Assembly (NCBI RefSeq): GCF_023656745.1
Contig: NZ_JAMOKO010000014.1
Coordinates: 1-57,246, forward strand
Direction of reading: 5' to 3'
Source of the DNA: Collinsella sp. BG-O-102
Lineage (GTDB): Bacteria; Actinomycetota; Coriobacteriia; Coriobacteriales; Coriobacteriaceae
DNA: 57,246 nucleotides
Shown one piece after another: positions 7,534-16,456 of this stretch. Under the pieces are notes generated by a model. The model made no database searches and was not told the origin of the DNA. It saw only the letters and a list, made by a program, of their open reading frames with translations. Every line of letters begins with the position of its first letter. Position 1 is the stretch's first letter. The position numbers and the translations under genes are program-made.

Positions 7534-9756
7534 ATGAAGATCATCAAGCGCAGCGGCACCGAGGTTGTCTTTGACATCGATAAGATCGTCAATGCCATCC
7601 GTGCCGCAAACTTGGAGGTCGAGGAGAGCTCTCGTCTTACCGACCGCCAGGTGGTTTACGCGGCACAAAACGTCGCCGAGGCATGCGAGAACGCGGGCCA
7701 CACTGTTTCGGTCGAGGAGATTCAGGATTTGGTCGAGGACGAGATCATGCGTCTCGACTGCTACGAGGTTGCCCGCCACTACATCATCTATCGCTATGTT
7801 CAGAGCCTGAAGCGCCAGAAGAACACGACCGATGACAAGATCCTGTCGCTGATCGAGTGCAACAACGAAGAGGTTAAGCAGGAGAACTCCAACAAGAACC
7901 CGACCGTCAATTCCGTTCAGCGTGACTACATGGCCGGCGAGATCTCCAAGGACCTGACCCAGCGTGTGCTGCTGCCCCAGGAGATTGTGGATGCTCACAA
8001 TGAGGGTCTGATTCACTTCCATGATTCGGACTACTTTGCCCAGCACATGCATAACTGCGACCTGGTGAACCTGGAGGATATGCTCCAGAACGGTACTGTT
8101 ATTTCGGGCACGCTGATCGAGAAGCCGCACAGCTTCTCGACTGCCTGCAACATCGCGACGCAGATCATCGCTCAGGTTGCTTCCTCCCAGTACGGTGGCC
8201 AGTCGATTTCGCTGACCCATCTTGCCCCGTTCGTCGAGGTGAGCCGTCAAAAGATTCGCGGCGAGGTCGCCCGCGAGCTCGAGGAGCTTGGCGTTTCCGC
8301 ATCTCCCGAAAAGGTCCGCGAGGTTGTTGAGGACCGCCTGCGTGACGAGATCCGTCGCGGCGTTCAGACGATTCAGTATCAGGTCGTGACCCTTATGACC
8401 ACGAATGGCCAGGCGCCGTTCGTGACGGTCTTTATGTATCTCAATGAGGCCCGTACGCCCCAGGAGAAGCACGACCTTGCCATGATTGTGGAGGAGACGC
8501 TTCGTCAGCGCTATGAGGGCGTTAAGAACGAAGCCGGCGTGTGGATTACCCCGGCGTTCCCCAAGCTCATCTACGTGCTCGAGGACGATAACGTTCACGA
8601 GAATTCCCCGTACTTCTACCTGACCCAGCTGGCTGCTAAGTGCACCGCCAAGCGCATGGTGCCCGACTACATCTCCGAGAAGAAGATGCGCGAGCTCAAG
8701 CTGTCGAAGGGCGAGACCGCGGGCAACGGCGACTGCTATACCTGCATGGGTTGCCGCAGCTTCCTGACGCCCGACCGCTCCGGTAACGGATTTAACAACG
8801 TGGCCAACGCGCTGAACTATGACCCGAACAAGCCCAAGTACTACGGTCGCTTTAACCAGGGCGTTGTGACCATCAACCTGCCCGATGTCGCGCTGAGCTC
8901 GCATCAGGACATGGATAAGTTCTGGAAGATCTTCGATGAGCGCCTTGAGCTGTGCCACCGTGCCCTGCTGTGCCGTCATGAGCGCCTGATGGGTACGCTT
9001 TCTGACGCCGCACCGATTCTGTGGCAGTACGGCGCCCTCGCTCGTCTGAAGAAGGGCGAGACAATCGATAAGCTGCTCGTGGGCGGATACTCCACCATCA
9101 GCCTGGGCTATGCCGGCCTGTATGAGTGCGTCAAGTACATGACGGGCCACAGCCACACCGAGAAGGAGGGCACGCCGTTTGCCATGGCCGTCATGCAGCG
9201 CATGAACGACAAGTGCGCCGAGTGGAAGGCCGAAAGCGATATTGACTTCTCGCTGTACGGTACCCCGCTTGAGTCGACGACCTACAAGTTCGCCAAGTGC
9301 CTGCAGCGTCGTTTTGGCATCATCCCGGGCGTGACGGACAAGGGCTACATCACCAACAGCTACCACGTCCACGTGTCCGAGGAGATCGACGCATTCGACA
9401 AGCTCAAGTTCGAGGGTATGTTCCAGCAGCTTTCGCCGGGCGGTGCCATCTCCTACGTCGAGGTTCCCAACATGCAGGACAACCTCAAGGCTGTCATTCG
9501 CGTGATGCAGTACATCTACGACAACATCATGTACGCCGAGCTCAACACCAAGAGCGACTACTGCCAGGTGTGCGGCTACGACGGTGAGATCAAGATTGTC
9601 GAGGATGACGGCAAGCTGGTGTGGGAGTGCCCCAACTGCGGCAACCGCGATCAGGAGAAGATGAATGTCGCCCGTCGTACGTGCGGCTACATCGGTACTC
9701 AATTCTGGAACCAGGGCCGAACCGAGGAGATCCGCGACCGCGTGCTGCATCTCTAA
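7534..9756 (+). CDS. nrdD: Anaerobic (class III) ribonucleoside-triphosphate reductase
   Basis: This 740-residue glycyl-radical enzyme reduces ribonucleotides to deoxyribonucleotides without oxygen. The N-terminus is an ATP-cone allosteric domain (MKIIKRSGTEVVFDIDKIVNAI…), followed by the 10-stranded barrel. The C-terminus has a zinc site CQVCGYDG…CPNC and the glycyl-radical loop RRTCGYIGTQFW. The start at 7534 has agagg seven bases upstream, and its sequence begins as ATP-cones usually do; a longer start at 7504 is possible. NrdG, its activase, is encoded downstream, and an NrdR-type operator lies upstream. No aerobic reductase is present in the window. Confidence 0.97.
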   Translation: MKIIKRSGTEVVFDIDKIVNAIRAANLEVEESSRLTDRQVVYAAQNVAEACENAGHTVSVEEIQDLVEDEIMRLDCYEVARHYIIYRYVQSLKRQKNTTDDKILSLIECNNEEVKQENSNKNPTVNSVQRDYMAGEISKDLTQRVLLPQEIVDAHNEGLIHFHDSDYFAQHMHNCDLVNLEDMLQNGTVISGTLIEKPHSFSTACNIATQIIAQVASSQYGGQSISLTHLAPFVEVSRQKIRGEVARELEELGVSASPEKVREVVEDRLRDEIRRGVQTIQYQVVTLMTTNGQAPFVTVFMYLNEARTPQEKHDLAMIVEETLRQRYEGVKNEAGVWITPAFPKLIYVLEDDNVHENSPYFYLTQLAAKCTAKRMVPDYISEKKMRELKLSKGETAGNGDCYTCMGCRSFLTPDRSGNGFNNVANALNYDPNKPKYYGRFNQGVVTINLPDVALSSHQDMDKFWKIFDERLELCHRALLCRHERLMGTLSDAAPILWQYGALARLKKGETIDKLLVGGYSTISLGYAGLYECVKYMTGHSHTEKEGTPFAMAVMQRMNDKCAEWKAESDIDFSLYGTPLESTTYKFAKCLQRRFGIIPGVTDKGYITNSYHVHVSEEIDAFDKLKFEGMFQQLSPGGAISYVEVPNMQDNLKAVIRVMQYIYDNIMYAELNTKSDYCQVCGYDGEIKIVEDDGKLVWECPNCGNRDQEKMNVARRTCGYIGTQFWNQGRTEEIRDRVLHL

Positions 9757-9767
9757 TAACCATCCCA

Positions 9768-9905
9768 GGCCGCCCCGTAGCGAGGCCCCGGACCTTTACT
9801 CGCTATTTCGGACAGTCCTGGCTCACGACGGAGGCGCCACTGGCGCCTCCTGTTCGTGCGGAACTCATATCGAGCAAAGGTCCGGGGCCTCGCTACGGGG
9901 CGGCC
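9768..9905. repeat. 138-bp palindromic element between nrdD and nrdG
   Basis: Perfect 30-bp arms at 9768-9797 and 9876-9905 enclose a second perfect hairpin at 9830-9850 (ggaggcgcca/tggcgcctcc). The transcript would form a very stable stem and could insulate nrdG from nrdD. The spacer 9906-10083 shows no gene. Confidence 0.75.
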
Positions 9906-10083
9906 AAGTTGACGTAGCTGAGATGCGGCATGCGGTCTGCTCACTCCTCGAAGTTCTTAGCGGAGATAATTCGAGCTGCAGCTGCGATTTACTTGCGATG
10001 GCGGTTGAGCCGCAACCCAGTTTTTATTAGATCTCGAACCCTATACTCGATGTTCGCTTCGTTCATTGAGTTACCCTTTGCAT

Positions 10084-10167
10084 GAGGCCGGGACATATCG
10101 TCCCGCCCGCAGTTTCGCAGGCCGAAGGCCGAGAATGTTTGAGGACGGGATGATATGTCCCGGCCTC
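10084..10167. repeat. 84-bp palindrome just upstream of nrdG
   Basis: The 16-bp arms gaggccgggacatatc and gatatgtcccggcctc at 10084-10099 and 10152-10167 are perfect, with partial pairing continuing inward (gtcccg/cgggat). The right arm ends two bases before the ggag of the nrdG RBS, so folding could influence nrdG translation. Confidence 0.7.
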
Positions 10168-10182
10168 CCGGGAGAGTTACCT

Positions 10183-10764
10183 ATGAACTACGCGAACATT
10201 AAGTATTTCGACATTGCTGATGGGGAAGGCGTTCGTACTTCTCTGTTTGTGAGCGGGTGCCGTCGTGGGTGCAAGAACTGCTTTAACTCTGTCGCGTGGG
10301 ACTTTGCTGCGGGTGAGCCGTTCGACCGTGCCGTCGAGGACAAGATTATCGAGAGTCTCGACCATCCCTTTATTGATGGCCTGACGATTCTGGGCGGCGA
10401 GCCTATGGAGCCCGAGAATCAGGTGGGGCTTGTTGACTTTATCGAACGCGTGCGTGCGGCCTATCCCGCGGGGTCGGGCAAGACCATTTGGTGCTTTACC
10501 GGCGACGTGCTCGAGGAGCTTATGCCGGGTGGCCGTCATCATACCGAGGTGACGGACCGTATCCTGGCCTGCCTCGACATGTTGGTGGACGGCCCGTTCG
10601 TTCAGGATCTGTACGATATCTCGTTGCGCTTTAGGGGCTCGAGCAATCAACGCGTGATTGACATGAACGCCACGCGTGCCCGTGCCGAGCGTGAGAACGT
10701 TGCGCTTTGCGACGCCGTGGAGCTTTGGCGGGACGATCCGGTCTATTCGACCCATACTATGTAG
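10183..10764 (+). CDS. nrdG: Anaerobic ribonucleotide reductase activating protein (radical SAM)
   Basis: This 193-residue radical SAM enzyme installs the glycyl radical on NrdD using S-adenosylmethionine and a 4Fe-4S cluster. The cluster motif is C26-x3-C30-x2-C33 (CRRGCKNC), and the SAM-binding GGEP motif appears as LGGEPMEPEN. Length is normal for the family. The start is ATG 10183 with ggagag about eight bases upstream; the frame extends leftward through the palindrome, but that part lacks NrdG character. folE follows 66 bases downstream. Confidence 0.95.
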   Translation: MNYANIKYFDIADGEGVRTSLFVSGCRRGCKNCFNSVAWDFAAGEPFDRAVEDKIIESLDHPFIDGLTILGGEPMEPENQVGLVDFIERVRAAYPAGSGKTIWCFTGDVLEELMPGGRHHTEVTDRILACLDMLVDGPFVQDLYDISLRFRGSSNQRVIDMNATRARAERENVALCDAVELWRDDPVYSTHTM

Positions 10765-10830
10765 CTTGTGGCCGATGCCGGAGGGCGTGGTACCATAGCG
10801 CGAACGCAAAATCGGAAAAGTGAGGCCCAG

Positions 10831-11388
10831 ATGGTCGATCAGGAAAAAGTCGAGGCCGCCATTAAGCTGTTGCTTGAGGGCATAGGCGAGGACCCAACTC
10901 GTGAGGGCCTGCTGGAGACCCCGGCGCGCGTTGCCCGTATGTATGGCGAGATCGCCGGCGGTATGGACCAGAGTGCCGAGGAGCACCTGTCCAAAACCTT
11001 TGCCGTCGCTTCGAACGATTTGGTTATCGAGTGCGACATCACGTTTTACTCGCTGTGCGAGCATCATCTGCTGCCGTTTTACGGCAAGGCTGCCATTGGC
11101 TATATCCCCAACGGCCGTGTCGCAGGGCTTTCTAAGCTTGCCCGCACGGTAGAGGTCTACGCCCGTCGTCTGCAGCTGCAGGAGCAGTTGTGCGCACAAG
11201 TTGCCGATGCCCTCATGGAGTATCTCGCTCCCCAGGGAGCGATTGTGCTCATGGAAGCTGAGCATATGTGCATGACCATGCGCGGCGTGCAAAAGCCTGG
11301 CACCAAGACCGTGACGCTCGCTCGCCGCGGCGTCTTTGAGACCGATCCCGCGCTCGAGGAGCGGTTCTTTAGGATGCTGGGCCGTTAG
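10831..11388 (+). CDS. folE: GTP cyclohydrolase I
   Basis: This 185-residue enzyme converts GTP to 7,8-dihydroneopterin triphosphate, the first step of folate synthesis. Typical motifs are visible: [14 protein letters not shown], the zinc ligands in [10 protein letters not shown], and the C-terminal [17 protein letters not shown]. The start at 10831 follows tgagg by five bases. The stop is separated by one base from the start of the HD-domain gene, so the two are translationally coupled. folB follows, making a short folate operon downstream of nrdDG. Confidence 0.96.
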   Translation: MVDQEKVEAAIKLLLEGIGEDPTREGLLETPARVARMYGEIAGGMDQSAEEHLSKTFAVASNDLVIECDITFYSLCEHHLLPFYGKAAIGYIPNGRVAGLSKLARTVEVYARRLQLQEQLCAQVADALMEYLAPQGAIVLMEAEHMCMTMRGVQKPGTKTVTLARRGVFETDPALEERFFRMLGR

Positions 11389-11389
11389 C

Positions 11390-11971
11390 ATGAGGGTCGT
11401 CAACGACTTTACATCGAAGACCGATGAGGGGACGTCGCGTCGCGGCTTTATGGCTTCGGGTCTGACTCCCTTTGGTGCCATGCCTCGCATTGATTACATT
11501 TGTGCCAACGGGCTGTTCCGGCGGCACCTGGGCAACATTGCACAGTTGGAATCGGGGCGCATCTTCTGCCGCCACGGTATTGACCATCTTCTCGATGTCG
11601 CTCGCATTATGTGGATCAAGAATCTCGAGGAACAGCTCGAATTTGACCGTGAGGTCATCTACGCCACGGCACTTCTTCACGATATCGGCAAAGATGAACA
11701 GTATGAATCGGGTATATCCCATGATGTTGCAAGCGAACGCGTCGCTGATGCGATTCTCGGCGGCATGCCCGATGATGTGGCGTTTGAGCCGGCCGATGCC
11801 GCAGCCATTAAGACGGCCATTCTGGGCCATCGAAAGCTGCGTGTGAACAGCCAACCGCTTGAGCGTCTGCTCTATGCAGCCGACAAAGCGTCGCGCGCCT
11901 GCTTTGCATGCCCCGCGCGCAATGCTTGCAACTGGAGCGAGGATAAAAAGAACCTGTCGATTCGCGTGTAG
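11390..11971 (+). CDS. HD-domain phosphohydrolase in folate operon
   Basis: This 193-residue protein has an HD fold: the metal ligands appear as CRHGIDHLLDVARI (H), ALLHDIGKD (HD), ISHDVASE (H) and AADKASR (D). The C-terminus carries a Cys cluster, CFACPARNAC, that may bind zinc or an Fe-S cluster. HD proteins hydrolyse phosphomonoesters or nucleotides. Its position between folE and folB, one base after folE, suggests a role in dephosphorylating dihydroneopterin phosphates, but that is inference. There is no clear RBS, consistent with coupling to folE. Confidence 0.8.
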   Translation: MRVVNDFTSKTDEGTSRRGFMASGLTPFGAMPRIDYICANGLFRRHLGNIAQLESGRIFCRHGIDHLLDVARIMWIKNLEEQLEFDREVIYATALLHDIGKDEQYESGISHDVASERVADAILGGMPDDVAFEPADAAAIKTAILGHRKLRVNSQPLERLLYAADKASRACFACPARNACNWSEDKKNLSIRV

Positions 11972-12014
11972 TTAGTTTGCGCGGTCGGGGTTCTAAACGA
12001 AGGAGACGATCGCG

Positions 12015-12500
12015 ATGAGCAACAAGAAACTGCCCGAGAATGCAACCAAGACTGAAGGCGCCGAGCTCGCCCGCCGTGGAAGGGGCGAAATATCCACCGC
12101 AACGGCGGTACCCCACGTGAGCTATGACGATCTGCGCCATGCCGACCGCATCACCGTTGAAGGTCTTGAGGTTTTTGCTAACCACGGCGTATATCCCGAA
12201 GAGAACGCGCTGGGCCAGAAGTTCATCGTGTCCCTGGTGCTCTATGCCGACCTGCGTGCAGCGGGGGAGCACGATAACCTGGACGCCTCGATTGACTACG
12301 GCTCGGTATGCCACGATGTCGATGGCTATCTGCGCGAGCATACGTTTAAGCTCATCGAGGCTGCAGCCGAGGGTGTGGCCCAGATGCTGCTGCGTCGTTA
12401 CCCCCTGCTGCTTGGCGTGCACGTTAAGCTCGATAAGCCTTGGGCGCCCGTCGGTCTTCCCCTGGCAAGCTGCGGTGTCGAGATCGAGCGCGTGCGCTAG
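12015..12500 (+). CDS. folB: Dihydroneopterin aldolase
   Basis: This 161-residue protein has an N-terminal extension of about 45 residues before the core RITVEGLEVFANHGVYPEEN. FolB cleaves 7,8-dihydroneopterin to 6-hydroxymethyl-dihydropterin and glycolaldehyde. Conserved features include the active-site region ANHGVYPEE, the DASIDYGSV segment and the substrate Lys region VKLDKPWAP. The start has aggag ten bases upstream. No folK or folP follows; the next gene is convergent. The extended N-terminus may be a misread start, but the first ATG has the only good RBS. Confidence 0.93.
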   Translation: MSNKKLPENATKTEGAELARRGRGEISTATAVPHVSYDDLRHADRITVEGLEVFANHGVYPEENALGQKFIVSLVLYADLRAAGEHDNLDASIDYGSVCHDVDGYLREHTFKLIEAAAEGVAQMLLRRYPLLLGVHVKLDKPWAPVGLPLASCGVEIERVR

Positions 12501-12506
12501 TCGACG

Positions 12507-13283
12507 CTAGAGCTTGTTGAGGGGCGGCTGCTTGAGCCGCTGCGACAGAGCTCTATTGTTGGGACAGTACGTGTCGAGCAGGGCGTGAAACCGCTGATTG
12601 TGGCTTGGCTCGAGCAGGTGGACGAGCTCGTGGGCGACAACCATGTCGAGACACTCGATGGGATAGGCGGCAAGTTCGCGTGCGATGCGAACGGCACCGG
12701 ATTTGGGCGTGCATGAGCCCCAACGCGTTTTCATGCTACGTACGGAAACGCGGGAAACGGCGACACCCATTGCGATTTCGTACGCGCGCGCCATATCGCG
12801 CAGCGCCGTGGTGACCTCGGATGCATAGAGCTGGTCGATGCGGGTCTGGAGCTCATCGGACGTCAGGCCGTCGAGGGTTGCGCGCCGCTTGGCCTGTGGG
12901 CGTTCGTTCGATTTGTCGGCACCCATAAAACTTGCGAAGGTGGCCTGCTTGGGCCGCGGTGCGGGTGATGCAAAGTTGCGATCGAGCGCATCTTGTACCG
13001 TGATGGGCTTGCCCCAAAGTGCAATGATGGACGAGGGGCTGAGCGGCTCTCGTGCCGTCGCCTGACGTTGCTCGCGCTGGGCAAGTCGACTGATAATCCA
13101 GGCGCTGTTGCGCTTCACAAACGCTTCGATACGCTCGCGGCTGGCGTCGAGCGGTGCACTGGCGTGGACCTCACCGCTCGATGTGACGCGTAGGTTGAAG
13201 TTCTTGACGCGCTTTTTGGTAACGACGACGGGGATGGATGTGCCATCCGGTCGGGATACGGTAATCGTAAATTGCTGCGTCAA
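12507..13283 (-). CDS. YgjP/SprT-like (DUF45) metallopeptidase
   Basis: This 258-residue putative zinc metalloprotease of the YgjP/WLM type has the zinc motif MVVAHELVHLLEPSHNQRFHALL, that is HExxH with a third His, near the C-terminus. The upstream RWGSCTPKSGAVRIARELAAYP segment is diagnostic of the family. The start is TTG 13283 with aagga six bases upstream; the ATG at 13331 lacks an RBS. Residues about 100-140 form a low-conservation linker. It is convergent with folB, with six bases between stops. The substrate is unknown. Confidence 0.85.
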   Translation of the reverse strand: MTQQFTITVSRPDGTSIPVVVTKKRVKNFNLRVTSSGEVHASAPLDASRERIEAFVKRNSAWIISRLAQREQRQATAREPLSPSSIIALWGKPITVQDALDRNFASPAPRPKQATFASFMGADKSNERPQAKRRATLDGLTSDELQTRIDQLYASEVTTALRDMARAYEIAMGVAVSRVSVRSMKTRWGSCTPKSGAVRIARELAAYPIECLDMVVAHELVHLLEPSHNQRFHALLDTYCPNNRALSQRLKQPPLNKL

Positions 13284-13355
13284 AAGCGGTCCTTCAGATT
13301 GGGGACGGGCCGCATGTCGACCGTTCGGCATGCGGCCCGCTCAGGGGATGTGAAA

Positions 13356-14369
13356 TTAATAACGCTCGAAGAAGGCAAGGGCATTATCGCTGCAGAGCTT
13401 CTGCATCACGGTCTTGCCAAAGTGCTTGGAGAGCATGTTCTGGAACTCGGGCATCTTGCTGGCATCGGAGAGGAAGGCGGGCACCGTGGCACCGTCCCAG
13501 TCGCCGCCGAGCGCGATGACATCCTCGCCGCCCAGGTCGAGCCAGTGCTCGATATGTGCCGCTAGCTGGTCGAAGGTGACGTCTGCGGCGGTCTTGTCGG
13601 TTGCGTCGTTGGAAAGGAACTCGCTGCAGTAGTTGAGGCCGACGATACCGCCCATGTCGCGAATGGTGCGGAACTGGTCGTCGGTAAGGTTGCGTTTGAC
13701 GCCGCAAACCGCACGGGAGTTGGAGTGGCTGGCGACGAAGGGACGCGTGGCGTGGGCGACAACCTCGTCAAAGCACTCATCGTTGAGGTGGGAGACGTCG
13801 AGTACCATGCCGGCGTGCTCCATCTGCGTAAGTGCCTCGATGCCGGCGCCGGTGAGGCCGGCGTGGGTGTCGTGGCCGCTCGCGAGCGGCCCCTGCGCAT
13901 TCCAGCTGAGTGACGACATAAGCACGCCCAAGCTCTTGAGCACTTCGATCAGCGCGGGGTCCTCGGCAAAGAACGTGGCGTTTTCGATGGTGTGGATGCA
14001 AGCGACCTTGCCGTCCTTGAGCGCGGGGCGAATGTCTGCGGCGCTGCGCACGTTGACCATACGGTCGTGGTTGAGCATTGCCTGGCCGCTCATATGCGCC
14101 ATGATCTGCGCCTGGAAGCGCGCGGCGTGGGCGGTGGGAATCTCGTCGGGGACAAACGTGGCGAAGCACTGTGCCCACGGCGTGTTGCCGATCTTTGCGA
14201 GCGAGATGGCACAGGCGTTACCCTCGATGAGGTCGAAATCTTGCGGATGCGTTTCGTCGCCGGGGAAATAGCCGTCGGTGCCGGCGGTAAAGCGCAGGTC
14301 GAGATCGAGCGTGGCCCAGCCGATGCGGTCGGCGGTGTCGCAGTGTAGGTCAAATACGGGATATGCCAT
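13356..14369 (-). CDS. Membrane (renal-type) dipeptidase, peptidase family M19
   Basis: This 337-residue zinc dipeptidase begins PVFDLHCDTADRIG, which contains the His-x-Asp metal ligands. VASHSNSRAVCGVKRNLTDDQ and IALGGDWDG carry further family motifs. M19 enzymes hydrolyse dipeptides, including those with D-residues at the C-terminus. No signal peptide is visible, so it is probably cytoplasmic. The start is ATG 14369 with ggagg four bases upstream. It is divergent from the SlyD-like gene. Confidence 0.92.
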   Translation of the reverse strand: MAYPVFDLHCDTADRIGWATLDLDLRFTAGTDGYFPGDETHPQDFDLIEGNACAISLAKIGNTPWAQCFATFVPDEIPTAHAARFQAQIMAHMSGQAMLNHDRMVNVRSAADIRPALKDGKVACIHTIENATFFAEDPALIEVLKSLGVLMSSLSWNAQGPLASGHDTHAGLTGAGIEALTQMEHAGMVLDVSHLNDECFDEVVAHATRPFVASHSNSRAVCGVKRNLTDDQFRTIRDMGGIVGLNYCSEFLSNDATDKTAADVTFDQLAAHIEHWLDLGGEDVIALGGDWDGATVPAFLSDASKMPEFQNMLSKHFGKTVMQKLCSDNALAFFERY

Positions 14370-14489
14370 GGTTCCTCCGGTTGCAGCGTTTCTTTGCAAA
14401 CTGTCATTGAATTGTATGACTAGGGTATAGTTAGCGCCATATGTTCACGGCGGCCCGCGTTGTGCGCCGCCCTTATCACGGAGGTTACC

Positions 14490-14918
14490 ATGTCCAACCA
14501 GGGCAAGAAGGTCAAGACCCATTATCGCGGCACGCTCGACGACGGCACGCAGTTCGATAGCTCCTACGATCGCGGCGAGCCGCTGGAGTTCACCTGCGGC
14601 GCCGGTCAGATGATCAAGGGCTTCGACGCCGCTGTTGTCGATATGCAGGTGGGCGAGAAGAAGACCGTGCACATTCCTGCTGCCGATGCCTATGGCGAGC
14701 ACAATCCCGAGATGGTTCTGACCTTCCCGGCCGAGCAGGTTCCCAACATCGAGCAGATCGAGAAGGGCATGAAGCTCTTCCTGTCCACGCCGAGCGGCAT
14801 GCCTGTCCCCGCCGTCGTCATTGACGTGACGCCCGAGGCCGTGACGCTCGACGCCAACCACGAGCTGGCCGGCAAGGACCTCAACTTTGATATCGAGCTC
14901 GTCGAGGTCGAGGGTTAG
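14490..14918 (+). CDS. SlyD-like FKBP-type peptidyl-prolyl isomerase
   Basis: This 142-residue cytoplasmic isomerase/chaperone shows the FKBP core (GQMIKGFDAAVVDMQVGEKKT), an inserted-in-flap segment after AYGEHNPEM, and the SlyD signature LDANHELAGKDLNFDIELVEV. SlyD catalyses proline isomerisation and in E. coli also delivers nickel, but the His/Cys-rich tail used for that is absent here. The start has ggagg six bases upstream. The stop is three bases before the start of a UreE-like gene, so the two are surely cotranscribed. Confidence 0.9.
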   Translation: MSNQGKKVKTHYRGTLDDGTQFDSSYDRGEPLEFTCGAGQMIKGFDAAVVDMQVGEKKTVHIPAADAYGEHNPEMVLTFPAEQVPNIEQIEKGMKLFLSTPSGMPVPAVVIDVTPEAVTLDANHELAGKDLNFDIELVEVEG

Positions 14919-14921
14919 AGC

Positions 14922-15500
14922 ATGCCTGAGCGCTTGGTTTCGACGACATGCTTGGGAAATCTCAACGATCCGTCCTATGAACTCCTGCTTCGCCGGAAGC
15001 TGGGCGGCGTCTTTGAAGTTGACGAGCTGCTGCTCGATTGGGACCAGGCTGATGTATACGCGTTTGTGGGCGTGACGGAGCTGGGGCGCACGGTCGATGT
15101 TCGGCTGGATACTGCCGACGGCGGTCGTTTTGTCGACGGCGACGTGCTCGCCGTCGACCGTTCGGGCGTGGTGCCCGTGGCGGTTGTTGTGCGCCTGCGC
15201 AGCGCCGAGGTTTATTTGGTCGAAGTTGACCGCTTGGACCCGATTGCGCTCGCGCATGCGTGCTGGGAGATCGGCAATATGCATGCGCCGCTTTTTCGAG
15301 GCGATTCGGACGAGCATACCGTGCGCATGTATACGCCGGTGCAGCCTGTTTTGGGCCGCATGCTCCGGGGCGTCGAGGGCGTTCGGCTCTCGACGGTTAC
15401 CCGTGAACTCGATTCGGACCGGCGCTTTGCGTCGAGTGCGGCGGATGCCGTTGTGAGTATGGCTCCAGACTTTACGATCGTAAAGAAGGCGCGCGGCTAA
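14922..15500 (+). CDS. UreE-like nickel metallochaperone domain protein, orphan
   Basis: This 192-residue protein resembles urease accessory protein UreE. An N-terminal segment (GRTVDVRLDTADGGRFVDGDVL) fits the UreE peptide-binding domain, and the C-terminal segment DPIALAHACWEIGNMHAPLF fits the dimerisation and metal-binding domain (A..LGN.H.PL). There is no His-rich tail. No urease structural or other accessory genes lie in the window, so a role in nickel supply to another enzyme is possible. It is coupled to the SlyD-like gene upstream. The family assignment is by eye. Confidence 0.65.
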   Translation: MPERLVSTTCLGNLNDPSYELLLRRKLGGVFEVDELLLDWDQADVYAFVGVTELGRTVDVRLDTADGGRFVDGDVLAVDRSGVVPVAVVVRLRSAEVYLVEVDRLDPIALAHACWEIGNMHAPLFRGDSDEHTVRMYTPVQPVLGRMLRGVEGVRLSTVTRELDSDRRFASSAADAVVSMAPDFTIVKKARG

Positions 15501-15582
15501 GCACGCATATGCGCAAGACGGGCTTTGAGGGGCGACCAATCAAGGTCCGTCTTGCTGTTGATAGGAGGCTTTGGGGGAACAT

Positions 15583-16380
15583 ATGGGTCTTGAGGGAATC
15601 AAGCTGATTGCCTGCGATTTGGACGGCACGTTGCTGCATCCGGGGGAGCGCGAGCCGCGTTCCGAGGCCTTTGAGCTTATCGATGAGCTGCATCGTCGCG
15701 GTATCGTGTTTATGCCGGCGAGCGGTCGTCAATATGCGAGCTTGCGCTATCTGTTTACCCCGGTGGCCGATGAGCTCGCCTATGTATGCGAGAACGGAGC
15801 CCTGGTGATGAGCGAGGGGCGTGCCGTTGTCAAGCGCTCCATGGAGCGTAGCCTTGCTATGGATATCGCGAATGCCGTGGTTGCGTATCCCCATGCCGAC
15901 GTGACCCTTTCGTGTGAGGGACACCTCTACACCATGAGCGGCAACGATGCGTTCGTCGACCATTTGCGCTATGAGGTCCACTGCGATGTGGCGGTGGTCG
16001 ACCGTCCCGAGGACATCGACGAGGACGTCATTAAGATTGCCTTCCAGACGCCCGAGGTGGATCAGCCGGCGGCCCTGGAGTATTTTGAGCGCCTCTTTAG
16101 CGACCGTGTCGACGTGATGACGTCGGGAACCGAGTGGACGGACTTTATCGGCTTTGGTTCGGGCAAGGGTTCCGCGCTTGCCGATTACGGTCGTGCCCTG
16201 GGAATTTCGCCCGACGAGATGATGGCGTTTGGCGATAACGAAAACGACCGCGACATGCTCAACGTAGTGGGCCATCCTTATCTAATGGAGAGCTGCAATC
16301 CCTCTATGTGTGGCATCAACGACCGCGTCCGCTACGTGCGCACGGTCGAAGAAGAACTGCGCCGCCTGCTCGCCGAGTAG
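15583..16380 (+). CDS. Cof-type HAD hydrolase
   Basis: This 265-residue member of the Cof subfamily has the HAD nucleophile motif IACDLDGTLLHPG at the start, the type IIB cap region in the middle, and MAFGDNENDRDML as motif IV near the end. It probably dephosphorylates sugar phosphates or flavin/pyridoxal phosphates; the substrate cannot be read. The start is ATG 15583 with ggggg five bases upstream; a TTG at 15571 is closer to aggagg but too close. It is cytoplasmic and apparently monocistronic. Confidence 0.9.
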   Translation: MGLEGIKLIACDLDGTLLHPGEREPRSEAFELIDELHRRGIVFMPASGRQYASLRYLFTPVADELAYVCENGALVMSEGRAVVKRSMERSLAMDIANAVVAYPHADVTLSCEGHLYTMSGNDAFVDHLRYEVHCDVAVVDRPEDIDEDVIKIAFQTPEVDQPAALEYFERLFSDRVDVMTSGTEWTDFIGFGSGKGSALADYGRALGISPDEMMAFGDNENDRDMLNVVGHPYLMESCNPSMCGINDRVRYVRTVEEELRRLLAE

Positions 16381-16456
16381 ATATATGTGGCATGCCTAGG
16401 AATCTCTTTTTGCTGCAGAGTGCAGAAAGGTGGATTTTAAGGCATGTCCCGAACAT

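Noticed and set aside
7510-9750. A 746-residue open frame antisense to nrdD
   Set aside because: It mirrors nrdD over its whole length and follows from strong third-position GC bias. It has no RBS and its translation is a Val/Leu/Gly-rich low-information sequence.
10035-10056. LexA-like inverted repeat cgaac…gttcg upstream of nrdG
   Set aside because: The spacer between the half sites is about 12 bases; LexA boxes of this type need four.
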